This document shows, piece by piece, positions 8,581-16,458 of a stretch of DNA of 64,000 bases (positions within the stretch are counted from its first letter, which is position 1; each line of letters opens with the position of its first letter). Below the pieces are notes generated by a model that saw only the letters and a program-made list of their open reading frames with translations, ran no database searches and had not been told where the DNA came from. Location of the stretch: contig CAWFFV010000057.1 of the NCBI GenBank assembly GCA_963814985.1, forward strand, positions 434,001-498,000. Direction: 5' to 3'. The translations under genes and the position numbers were made by a program. This stretch comes from CAWFFV01 sp963814985 (lineage in GTDB: Bacteria; Chloroflexota; Ktedonobacteria; Ktedonobacterales; Ktedonobacteraceae).

Positions 8581-9558
8581 ATGAGTAAATTTCCTATAGT
8601 CCGTATGCGACGCATACGACAAAACGAGAAACTACGTGGCTTAGTTCAGGAAACTCGTCTCAGCGTTGATCAACTCATTTACCCTCTTTTTGTCGCTGAG
8701 GGGAGAGACGAGCCATGTGAAATCTCCTCTATGCCAGGGATTATGCAGTGGCCACTAGAACATTTGGGGCGTGAGGCGGAGCATATTGCCCAATTGGGTA
8801 TTCCAGCAGTGTTACTCTTTGGTATTCCTACGGAGAAGGATGAGTTTGGTTCACAGGCCTATGCTTCGCAAGGCATTATCCAGCAGGCAATACGCCGTTT
8901 GAAAACGGAAACTCCTGATACATTGGTAATGACCGATGTGTGCTTGTGTGAATATACGAGTCATGGACATTGTGGCGTAATCCATCATGGGGATGTACAG
9001 AATGATGAGTCGTTGGGGCTGTTAGCAGACATGGCACTTTCGCATGTCGAATCTGGTGCCGATGTTGTAGCGCCTTCGGATATGATGGATGGGCGTGTGG
9101 GAGCGATCCGTCAGGCCCTTGATGAGCGTGGATTTAAACAGACACCGATTATGGCCTACTCTGCCAAATTTGCATCGGGTTTCTATGGTCCCTTCCGTGA
9201 AGCTGCTGGTTCATCCCCGCAATTTGGTGATCGCCGCTCCTATCAGATGGACCCGGCGAATGTTCGTGAGGCACTGAGAGAAGTGGATCTGGATATTGCT
9301 GAGGGAGCTGATATTGTCATGGTGAAACCAGCCCTGGCCTATCTGGATGTGATTCGCCAGGTGCGTGACCGTTGCGACTTACCCATTGCTGCTTATAACG
9401 TCAGCGGAGAATTTGCAATGATTAAGGCGGCGGCTCAAAATGGTTGGATTGATGAGCGTCGTGTGACAATGGAAGTCATGACCGGCATCAGACGGGCCGG
9501 TGCCGATATGATCATTACCTATTTTGCTCCAGATATTGCTCGTTGGTTGAAAGAGTGA
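8581..9558 (+). CDS. hemB: Porphobilinogen synthase (5-aminolevulinate dehydratase), zinc type
   Basis: Condenses two 5-aminolevulinates to porphobilinogen. It is 325 residues long, with an AGAGGA ribosome-binding site. The zinc-type cysteine cluster is intact in DVCLCEYTSHGHCG (C121, C123, C131), so this is the Zn-dependent subclass rather than the Mg-only Asp-rich form. Schiff-base lysines are K196 in MAYSAKFASGFYGPF and K249 in MVKPALAYLD. Last gene of the heme operon, 15 bases after hemL; a palindromic repeat element starts 20 bases after its stop and may end transcription. Confidence 0.97.
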   Translation: MSKFPIVRMRRIRQNEKLRGLVQETRLSVDQLIYPLFVAEGRDEPCEISSMPGIMQWPLEHLGREAEHIAQLGIPAVLLFGIPTEKDEFGSQAYASQGIIQQAIRRLKTETPDTLVMTDVCLCEYTSHGHCGVIHHGDVQNDESLGLLADMALSHVESGADVVAPSDMMDGRVGAIRQALDERGFKQTPIMAYSAKFASGFYGPFREAAGSSPQFGDRRSYQMDPANVREALREVDLDIAEGADIVMVKPALAYLDVIRQVRDRCDLPIAAYNVSGEFAMIKAAAQNGWIDERRVTMEVMTGIRRAGADMIITYFAPDIARWLKE

Positions 9559-9578
9559 GGTTCATTATCAACCCCACT

Positions 9579-9702
9579 GGTAACTACTCAGACCCTCTTG
9601 TAAATTCCTCAGCACCTTCAGCACTTCGCAAACCGTTTTATCGCCGATGGCGGGAACCCGCCATCGGCGATAAAACGAGAGTGAGCCACCGCAGGTGGTG
9701 AG
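9579..9702 (+). repeat. Variable-core palindromic element, copy A (right end truncated)
   Basis: Begins with the family end GGTAACTACTCAG, then TCCTCAGCACC...GCACTTCGCA, a perfect 20-bp core hairpin (9635-9654 with 9657-9676, two-base loop) and the conserved right side GAGCCACCGCAGGTGGTGAG. The terminal CCTGAGTAGTTACC is absent. It lies directly after hemB. See copies B to E. Confidence 0.85.
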
Positions 9703-9764
9703 CATCCCACTGCTTTATTGCTATGCTTTTCCTGGCTCTCCCTCCTTCCAGATGCATGCGGGGT

Positions 9765-9850
9765 GCAGGGGTGGCAACCCCCGTAGGCGCGGGCTTAAGG
9801 GGTGCAGGGTCCTCCCTGCCGGGGTTTGGGGTACCCCCCATTGCATCTTT
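9765..9850 (+). repeat. GC-rich hairpin fragment related to the 13766-13940 element
   Basis: Contains GGTGCAGGG, CCCTGCCGGGG and TTTGGGGTACCC in the same order as inside the complete element at 13766-13940, without recognisable terminal repeats. Also contains GGCGCGGGCTTAAG, resembling the hairpin region at 19648-19675. It appears to be a degraded mosaic of repeat elements; the remaining stretch to 10220 holds nothing recognisable. Confidence 0.5.
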
Positions 9851-10223
9851 TCTTTATTATTGCCGCCGGAGGCGGCGTAAAAAGGAAGTGCAGAGGATTC
9901 CCCTTTGCTAAAGTCCGCGCCTATGGTGGCAACCCCTGCCGGAGCGCGAGGTGTCCTCGTAAAAACTCTTTTCCCAAAATCACCCGGAAGGAGGAAGATC
10001 CCTTTTCCTTCTCCATATTCAATCTACTGCATTGTTTACCCGAATAATATATTTCCAACACATACATAGATACAACCGATATCCTTAGAATGACAAGGAA
10101 AATTTCGTTGTTATTTATAACAGAAGAGAATGTTTTCCTTACTGGCAGTGGCGATATAAAAAAAGAAATAAAAATTCTCATCTCTTGTTACTTTTTAATT
10201 TCCTCCTGCGTTATTTCTTGTTA

Positions 10224-10260
10224 TAAGGCTCCTTTAAGGTGCCTTAAGGTTTTTTTAAGG
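10224..10260 (+). promoter_or_regulatory. Four helically phased TAAGG direct repeats upstream of GH15 gene
   Basis: TAAGG occurs at 10224, 10235, 10245 and 10256, i.e. with 11, 10 and 11-base periods, the last three as TTAAGG. Direct repeats one helical turn apart are typical binding arrays for OmpR/PhoB-type response regulators, placed here about 40 bases before the start codon. Confidence 0.5.
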
Positions 10261-10300
10261 AAGTTGTAAACCCAGTACTAAAGAGAGAAGTATTGTATCA

Positions 10301-12289
10301 ATGGTTGGGATAAGCGCACACAATCGCATGTATCAGCCAATCAACTCGTACGGAGTGATTGGTGATTGCCATTCAACGGTGCTCGTATCACCCGATGGGT
10401 CGGTGGACTGGGGATGTCTACCAGACTTCGACAGCCCGGCCATCTTCTGTCGCCTGCTCGACGCAGAGCGTGGTGGGTATTTTCAGATTACGCCTACTGA
10501 AGAGGCCATTCCGGGTTCACAGCGCTACTTGCGTGGGAGTAATGTTTTACAAACACGCTTTGCTAGCACCGCAGGTGAGGTCGTGCTCACCGATTTTATG
10601 CCAGTGGAGACATTGAGTGCCTGGCCTTACAAAGCAATGAACAACAACACATGGACCTCTGAAGATGGTTCATGTCACAATCTGGTACGTATTGTGGAAT
10701 GCACTCATGGTGAAATGCAAATAACGATGATACTCAAAGTCAGTCCGAACTATGCAAATGAGCTGGCTGAGATCTCCCTGTTGCCAGATAATAGGGGTGT
10801 TCTGGTTTCTGGTGAGCAACAACATGTTGGTCTGGCCATCATTGGTGCCCATTTAGTGCCATCGTTTTCTCTCAGTGTCACCGACGATGCTAAGGTAGGC
10901 CGCCCCCAATCTGTTGTTGGGCAAGTTACCCTGAGCGAGGGCGAGTGCCTCATTTTTGCTTTAGGGGTGGGACGTAGTGCTCGGGCAACACGTAGACTTG
11001 TCGAGAATGAACTGCATCTACGTAATTTTGAGGCAGAGTTGGCGCATACCCTGCATTGTTGGCGTCAATGGGTTGCAAGTTGCAATTACCAGGGGCCATA
11101 CGCTGATTGGGTGCAGCGTAGTGTCCTTACTCTCAAAATGATGACCTATGCCCCCACGGGCGCGATTGTTGCTGCTCCTACAACCTCCTTACCGGAAGAC
11201 ATAGGTGGTATGCGAAACTGGGATTATCGCTTTACCTGGCTACGTGATGCTACATTCACACTGTATGCTTTTAATGTATTGGGTTTTACAGAAGAGGCCA
11301 GGGCTTTTACATATTGGCTGCGCAGTCTCTCGTATGCTAATGGTGAAGACCTGCAAATTATGTACGGAATTCGTGGTGAGCGCGACTTAACTGAACAAGA
11401 GTTACTCCACTTGAGTGGCTATCGTGATTCTCGCCCGGTACGTATTGGCAATGGTGCCGCCGATCAAAAGCAACTTGATGTGTTTGGAGAAGTTCTGGAC
11501 TGTATTCACCTCTACCGTCGTAATGGGTGTTTCGAGCGTTATGGTGAAACGCTTGAGGGACCTTTATGGGATATGATGCATATGCTGGTAGAGCATGTCT
11601 GTAATCATTGGCATGAAACTGACTCTGGTATCTGGGAGGTACGTGGTGGTCTCCGCCATTTTGTCTACTCCAAGGTAATGTGTTGGGTTGCGCTTGATCG
11701 TGGTATCCGAGCGGCTGAACAACTCCATCTGAAAGCTGATCTTCCACGCTGGATGTTGATCCGTGACCAGATTCGTGCGGATATATTGTCGCATGGCTAT
11801 AATACTACGCTGGGATCATTTACGCAGTCCTATGACGATGACACACTGGATGCCTCTAACTTGCTCTTACCGCTCGTTGGTTTTATCCCGCCGGACGATC
11901 CTCGTATGCGTTCAACCGTTGATCGTATCATGGAGACGTTAACAGATGATCAAGGTTTCGTCTATCGTTATCTCTCTGATGATGGTCTGGTCGGCTCAGA
12001 AGGAACATTCGCCATTTGTACTTTCTGGTTGGTTGACAATCTGGCGATGCAAGGACGTATCGTAGAGGCACGCTCTCTCTTTGAACGTCTGCTGACGCAT
12101 GCCGGGCGTTTGGGCCTCTTCTCCGAAGAGATTGACTCGCAGACCAGTGTTGCCCTGGGAAACTATCCGCAAGCCTTCACTCATATCGCACTGATCAATA
12201 GTGCTGCTAATCTCAAAAAAGCTGAGATCCGCATGGCAGAAGGTCGTACTGGCCCTGTTGTTGCTGCAATTAAGTTGCAGGGACAGTAA
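10301..12289 (+). CDS. Glycoside hydrolase family 15 protein (glucoamylase/trehalase-like)
   Basis: A 662-residue cytosolic protein without signal peptide. GH15 enzymes hydrolyse terminal alpha-glucosidic bonds (maltodextrin, trehalose or related) with inversion. The N-terminus (PINSYGVIGDCHSTVLVSPD and GSVDWGCLPDFDSP) is the standard N-terminal domain of actinobacterial/Chloroflexota trehalase-like GH15 proteins. The (alpha/alpha)6 barrel starts at about residue 230 and shows GGMRNWDYRFTWLRDATF at about 302-318, a hallmark segment. A second acidic region (GLFSEEIDSQTSVALGNYPQAFTH) near the C-terminus is also typical. GAGAGAAG precedes the start. It stands alone, with a phased-repeat promoter upstream and a strong terminator downstream. 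Trehalase versus dextranase specificity cannot be read from sequence. Confidence 0.9.
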   Translation: MVGISAHNRMYQPINSYGVIGDCHSTVLVSPDGSVDWGCLPDFDSPAIFCRLLDAERGGYFQITPTEEAIPGSQRYLRGSNVLQTRFASTAGEVVLTDFMPVETLSAWPYKAMNNNTWTSEDGSCHNLVRIVECTHGEMQITMILKVSPNYANELAEISLLPDNRGVLVSGEQQHVGLAIIGAHLVPSFSLSVTDDAKVGRPQSVVGQVTLSEGECLIFALGVGRSARATRRLVENELHLRNFEAELAHTLHCWRQWVASCNYQGPYADWVQRSVLTLKMMTYAPTGAIVAAPTTSLPEDIGGMRNWDYRFTWLRDATFTLYAFNVLGFTEEARAFTYWLRSLSYANGEDLQIMYGIRGERDLTEQELLHLSGYRDSRPVRIGNGAADQKQLDVFGEVLDCIHLYRRNGCFERYGETLEGPLWDMMHMLVEHVCNHWHETDSGIWEVRGGLRHFVYSKVMCWVALDRGIRAAEQLHLKADLPRWMLIRDQIRADILSHGYNTTLGSFTQSYDDDTLDASNLLLPLVGFIPPDDPRMRSTVDRIMETLTDDQGFVYRYLSDDGLVGSEGTFAICTFWLVDNLAMQGRIVEARSLFERLLTHAGRLGLFSEEIDSQTSVALGNYPQAFTHIALINSAANLKKAEIRMAEGRTGPVVAAIKLQGQ

Positions 12290-12314
12290 GGATCTGGCTA
12301 AGATGTGTTTATAG

Positions 12315-12356
12315 GAAAAAGTTCCTGCAATATCGTATCATTGCAGGAACTTTTTC
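12315..12356 (+). terminator. Rho-independent terminator after GH15 gene
   Basis: Perfect 17-bp stem GAAAAAGTTCCTGCAAT with its complement, eight-base loop, A-run on the left and T-run on the right; works in either direction. Confidence 0.8.
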
Positions 12357-12387
12357 TATGGTGAAGAATTGGCATTTGGAAACTCTG

Positions 12388-12505
12388 CTCGCCACCTACG
12401 GCGACTTCGCAGGTCGTGTTGTCTGGGCAACAAAACCCAGACAACACGACCTGCGAAGTGCCGTAGGCGCTGAGGAATCAGGGAAAGGGAACCTGAATAG
12501 TTACC
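12388..12505 (-). repeat. Variable-core palindromic element, copy B
   Basis: Minus orientation. The right boundary CCTGAATAGTTACC (12492-12505), GAGGAATCAG and the GTAGGCGCT side hairpin match the family. The core is a perfect 23-bp hairpin (12405-12427 with 12436-12458). The other terminal repeat is missing. It lies between the GH15 terminator and the methyltransferase gene. Confidence 0.85.
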
Positions 12506-12553
12506 GAGAATGTGGGATAATAGCGAGGAATAAGTCAAAAGAAAGAGCATATT

Positions 12554-13759
12554 ATGCAAGCAAAAATTAGCTATCCTACTGCAAGCCTCAAACCTCATCG
12601 GGAAGAAAGCCTCCTGAGCGGACACCTGTGGATCTTTTCTGGAGCGTTACAACAACCTCCCCATTGGATAGAGGCGGGTGGTCTGGTCGATGTGAAATCA
12701 GCAACAGGTCAATTTGTAGCGCGTGGTTATTATAATCCAAAGACTGATATTGCTATTCGCATTCTCACACATAACCCTGAAGAAGCTATCGACGCTGAAT
12801 TTCTACGACGGCGTATTCGTCGTGCCGTAGAGTTGCGACAGGTCTTTGATCTGGAGCAAACGAATGCTTATCGCCTGATCCATGCCGAGGGGGATAATTT
12901 ACCAGGGATCGTAGTGGATCGTTTTGCGGATATCCTTGTTGCCCAAATTCATACCGCTGGTATGGAGCGTCTGCGTCCTCTGCTGATGGAGTTACTGATG
13001 CAGGAGACAGGAGCGCAGGGGATATTGTTACGTAATGATAGCCTGTCACGTCGTCGTGAAGGTCTGGAAGTTGAGGAGCCTATCGTTGTAGCTGGTGAAG
13101 TTCCCTCACAAGTGACCGTCCGCGAAAATGGAATACAGTTTCACATTGATCCCTGGGAAGGACAGAAAACAGGTTTTTTCCTGGATCAGCGAGATAAGCG
13201 CCAGGCTTTGCGTAAATATGCACAAGGCAAACGGGTTCTTAACTGTTTCTGTTATACGGGTGGTTTCTCTGTCTACGCTGCATTGACCAGCAAGGAGACC
13301 CTTGTGACCAGCGTAGATATCTCCGAATCAGCGGTAGAGACAGCGTATGAGCATTTTACCCTCAATGGCCTTGATCCCAGTCTCCATCAATTTCTTATCG
13401 CGGATATGTTCGACTATCTGGAAGAAGCACAGCGCAACGGAGAACAATTTGATGTGGTGGTGCTCGACCCACCTGCTTTTGCGAAGACGCAAAGTGCGCG
13501 TACGCAAGCTCTCAAAGGCTATCGTCGCCTGAACGCACTGGGAATGCAGGTATTGCGACCTGGAGGAATTCTCCTCTCTTGCTCTTGTTCTGGTGTGGTT
13601 GGGATGGATGACATTCTGGGTGTGCTCTCGTCTGGCGCACAACGTCTCCATCGTTCTGTACAGTTGTTAGAAACATATACACATAGTGTCGATCATCCGC
13701 TCAATTTAGTAATGCCAGAGACTGCATATTTGAAGGCGATATTTTGTCGTGTAGAGTAG
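12554..13759 (+). CDS. Class I SAM-dependent rRNA methyltransferase, RlmI family
   Basis: A 401-residue protein with the RlmI/RlmK layout: an N-terminal PUA domain (HREESLLSGHLWIFSGAL, residues 15-95), a central RNA-binding EEHEAD-like region (EGDNLPGIVVDRF) and a C-terminal Rossmann methyltransferase (VLNCFCYTGGFSVYAA at about 230, then VDISESAVETA). The catalytic block VVLDPPAFAKTQ sits at about 302-313, and SCSCSGVVG provides the cysteine expected for 23S rRNA m5C transfer (C1962 in E. coli). The exact target base is inferred from the family. Single-gene unit. Confidence 0.92.
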   Translation: MQAKISYPTASLKPHREESLLSGHLWIFSGALQQPPHWIEAGGLVDVKSATGQFVARGYYNPKTDIAIRILTHNPEEAIDAEFLRRRIRRAVELRQVFDLEQTNAYRLIHAEGDNLPGIVVDRFADILVAQIHTAGMERLRPLLMELLMQETGAQGILLRNDSLSRRREGLEVEEPIVVAGEVPSQVTVRENGIQFHIDPWEGQKTGFFLDQRDKRQALRKYAQGKRVLNCFCYTGGFSVYAALTSKETLVTSVDISESAVETAYEHFTLNGLDPSLHQFLIADMFDYLEEAQRNGEQFDVVVLDPPAFAKTQSARTQALKGYRRLNALGMQVLRPGGILLSCSCSGVVGMDDILGVLSSGAQRLHRSVQLLETYTHSVDHPLNLVMPETAYLKAIFCRVE

Positions 13760-13765
13760 ATTAAA

Positions 13766-13940
13766 TCATGAGTCATCCCGAACTTTTGTTTCAAAAGTTC
13801 GAAAAAGCAAGGGTGCAGGGAGCGCAGCATCCCTGCCGGGGTTTGGGGATACCCAAACCCGGTCAAGGGCTGGCCGCCCTTGACAATCCCGCTTCTCAAG
13901 CCGCTTGAGAGAGCGAACAAAAGTTTGGGATGACTCATGA
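13766..13940. mobile_element. 175-bp palindromic MITE-like element with 25-bp terminal inverted repeats
   Basis: Ends TCATGAGTCATCCC...AACTTTTGTT (13766-13790) and the matching inverted copy (13916-13940) differ at one position. The interior consists of four consecutive hairpins (GCAGGG..CCCTGC; GGGTTTGGGGATACCC; GTCAAGGGC..GCCCTTGAC; CTCAAGCCGCTTGAG). It has no coding capacity, and sits right after the RlmI stop. The same outer GAGTCATC motif borders palindromic copy D at 40573-40746. Confidence 0.75.
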
Positions 13941-13963
13941 GCCACCTGATACCAGATTAGCTT

Positions 13964-14399
13964 TTAGACAATAGCTTTATCTAAATTCTTAAAGAAAGTA
14001 CCGAGAGAATTTTTGGTGATCCCTTCACCGAGAGGGTTATTGACAATAGCAACAGGGCCTTCCAGATCAGCGCTGGCTTTGTAGGTGAGCAAGGCCCCAT
14101 CGGTCTCGTCAGTGAGATTGATCTGGCTGGTAGCATTCACTGAACCCCCAGTTCCCTTGCGTTGAACCTGAAGTTCAAGGTAAGTCGGAGACTGACGCTG
14201 AGCAATCTGAATAGTGATTCCGAATGGTCCCTTCAAACCGGGGAGAGGAGTGCTAATATTGGCCTTGATGCTGTTACCATCGAGATACTCAACAGAGTCT
14301 GCATCCAGGAATGCAGGATTTCAGCACTTCGGGATTGAGAATAGCATTGAAGACCTGTGTGCTAGAAGCTTTGAACTTGTGTGTACCATTAAGTTTCAT
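13964..14399 (-). pseudogene. CoxG/SRPBCC-family protein, single frameshift
   Basis: CoxG-like proteins are small START/SRPBCC-fold proteins, often linked to membrane anchoring of CO dehydrogenase or to lipid-like ligands. Reading from ATG 14399 (ribosome-binding site AAAGGA) gives MKLNGTHKFKASSTQVF...CIPGC and then a premature stop; removing one base near 14300 restores DSVEYLDGNSIKANIS, joining the 90-residue frame that starts at 14236 (GPFGITIQI...). The reconstructed product is about 144 residues, the usual CoxG length, ending FKNLDKAIV. No CO dehydrogenase genes are nearby. Either a young pseudogene or a sequencing indel. Confidence 0.75.
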
Positions 14400-14764
14400 T
14401 GTTTGAGATATCCTTTCTTAAAACAAAACGTTGTAAAAATATGTGGACATTTCTCTACGTCCTCAGGATATTGATGATAATGCTCATATTGAGCAGACCC
14501 TTATTGTAGCGGTTTCTAAACAGACTTTCAAGACTCTGGAGTCCCTTTTCTTGAAATTCCTCGAGTATTTGGGAATACTGTCCAGGCTGATGAGTATCCA
14601 GGCAATAGAAGTTGAAGATCAGGGACTAATGGGTCTCCCCCAAATGTACTATCTGGATTAATTTGAGAGGAGTGATATGCTATACTGGCTTTATACATAG
14701 GAGTATGTTGTGTAAGAAGAAGTGTGTTGTATATTGGGAGTAGTGATGGCTTTACATAGAGAAC
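14400..14764. other. Intergenic region, nothing convincing
   Basis: A 72-codon open frame at 14443-14661 has no ribosome-binding site or family resemblance; I see only AT-rich promoter-like sequence before the next gene. Confidence 0.4.
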
Positions 14765-15790
14765 GTGGTGAACAGACTCTGGAGGAAATGGCTCTCTCGT
14801 CTCGCACGAGAACGACGTAATCTTTCTGCATCGGTGGAGGCTACACTTGCTGATGGTGTATCACAAGAAGAACAGCAACAGCCAGGTGAGCCTGGGGGAC
14901 AGGTGAGTTCTCTCCATGCGGTGCAGAGTGGAATCCTTATTCCACCTGTAATAAGTTTACAGTCCAAACCGATGCCTGTGGTACGTGTTGATAGTGTTGT
15001 AGAATCTTCTACTAAATCTCCTCCTGCCGTTGCTGTGAATGCCACTGTAGGGCAGCAATTGGCCCTCACAACACAAAATACCAGTGTGCTGAGACGTATT
15101 GCCCAACGTCTTACCTCCTCTTTTGCAGCTTTTGGATCTTCAGTGCCTGAAGAATTTCCCGCATTGCCACCACCCACCGCGGACGAATTGCGCGAGTTAT
15201 CCAGGATGCGTGAGGGATCATTATTACCGCCAACCTTTGACATAGAGAGTTCACTTGTTGAACGCACAAATGTGCCTCTGGCTAATATCGTGAATGATAT
15301 ACCTCCGAGCCGTGCGGTGGTAGAGGTATCTCGTGCGGTGGTAGAGGCACCAACGTCCCCCTCGTCAGGCAGATCTCGTCAGACCAAGCATCCTACAAAG
15401 ATCCGGCTGGAAACAGCGCCTCTGCCGCAGGTGATATCGGAATTTATGAGACAAGATACCGATTTGCTCCAGCTTAGAAAAGAGAACGGAAATACCTCGA
15501 GTATGCATTTGCCTACCATGGAGAGTTTCAATGGCGAGGTTGCGACCGCTGCGCGTGGAACACTCTCAGGTTACGGTGTGTTCGAGAGGGGACAGCGTGA
15601 GGTAATAATTGCAAATAAGCGTATTACTTCTGCCAGTGTGGTCCTGGTCATGCTGACTTCTAATCCAGGTCCTGTCGTTGTGCAATATGTGTCGTTGCAA
15701 CCACTGGTCAGCTTCACAATCCATCTGACGGCCCCGGTAAAGGTGAAAACTACTTTTAACTATGTGATTTTGTTAGGTGAGCTATTCTAA
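14765..15790 (+). CDS. Unknown 341-residue protein with C-terminal beta-rich region
   Basis: Not recognised. A GTG start at 14765 (or 14768) gives a basic N-terminus (NRLWRKWLSRLARERRN) followed by about 240 low-complexity residues rich in Pro, Ser, Val and acidic groups, with a short internal duplication of SRAVVEVSRAVVEA type. The last 80 residues (YGVFERGQREVIIANKRITS then SVVLVMLTSNPGPVVVQYVSLQP) look like alternating beta strands, reminiscent of collagen-tail or spore-surface C-terminal domains. No signal peptide or membrane segment. The stop overlaps the convergent HD gene by four bases. Function unknown. Confidence 0.65.
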   Translation: MVNRLWRKWLSRLARERRNLSASVEATLADGVSQEEQQQPGEPGGQVSSLHAVQSGILIPPVISLQSKPMPVVRVDSVVESSTKSPPAVAVNATVGQQLALTTQNTSVLRRIAQRLTSSFAAFGSSVPEEFPALPPPTADELRELSRMREGSLLPPTFDIESSLVERTNVPLANIVNDIPPSRAVVEVSRAVVEAPTSPSSGRSRQTKHPTKIRLETAPLPQVISEFMRQDTDLLQLRKENGNTSSMHLPTMESFNGEVATAARGTLSGYGVFERGQREVIIANKRITSASVVLVMLTSNPGPVVVQYVSLQPLVSFTIHLTAPVKVKTTFNYVILLGELF

Positions 15791-16458
15791 AGCTCACCTT
15801 CAACCTCCTGACGTAGTCGTTTAAAGAAGCTCTCCATATAGGCGTAACGCTCTCTTGCCAGTGCTTTTCCTGTGTCTGTCATCATACGTTCGGGGAGGTT
15901 GCCGAATAATAATTGGAACTCAATACTGGGTGAATAATCAGGGCGACGGCGTAACTGGCGGAGAATGAGAGGGTCAACAGGCTCAACAATATCATGCGGC
16001 ACAAGGGAATACACTTTTTGGTTGTAGCGACCCGTGATGCAGTAGAGCCGCCCAATGCCAATAGCCCCAAGGCAGTCAATTTTATCTGCATCGTAAAGAA
16101 TACGACCTTCTAATGAATGAGGGATGGCGCCACCCGTCATGCGGTGATCACGGATAGCTTGTTGTACTGCTGGAATAGATGCTTGCGGAAACGGTGTATT
16201 TGTGAGTAAGTCGGCAGCCATTTCTGCACTAATCAGAGCATGATCTCCGCCGTAACGACGTTCTTGCTCCTGTCCAATATCATGAAGTGCGATGGCGGCC
16301 CAGATGGTAGGCAGATCACCACCTTCGTGTGCCTGGATTTTCTCTGCCAGGGTGATGACACGTACAATGTGGTCATAGTCATGAGAGGCATCACCGACCC
16401 CTTCGCGTTCCAAACTTTCGCTGGCAAGCGTGAGCAACCAATGGCGAAGTTCACTCAT
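15787..16458 (-). CDS. HD-domain phosphohydrolase
   Basis: A 223-residue HD-superfamily protein. Metal-binding residues are visible as DYDHIVRVITLAE (first His), AAIALHDIGQ (the HD doublet) and DHALISAEMAADLL; a later YDADKIDCLGAIG supplies the last Asp. This pattern fits small nucleotide phosphohydrolases of the YedJ/PgpH-like or tRNA-HD type. The ATG at 16458 overlaps the stop of the upstream sensor kinase by eight bases, so the two are translationally coupled; it may act on a nucleotide signal linked to the kinase. Substrate not predictable. Confidence 0.88.
   Translation of the reverse strand: MSELRHWLLTLASESLEREGVGDASHDYDHIVRVITLAEKIQAHEGGDLPTIWAAIALHDIGQEQERRYGGDHALISAEMAADLLTNTPFPQASIPAVQQAIRDHRMTGGAIPHSLEGRILYDADKIDCLGAIGIGRLYCITGRYNQKVYSLVPHDIVEPVDPLILRQLRRRPDYSPSIEFQLLFGNLPERMMTDTGKALARERYAYMESFFKRLRQEVEGEL

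Noticed and set aside
13964..14399. CoxG as part of a CO dehydrogenase operon
   Set aside because: No coxL/M/S or maturation genes in the window; CoxG-like SRPBCC proteins also occur alone.
14443..14661. 72-codon open frame between CoxG and the unknown protein
   Set aside because: No ribosome-binding site and no homology; kept only as intergenic.
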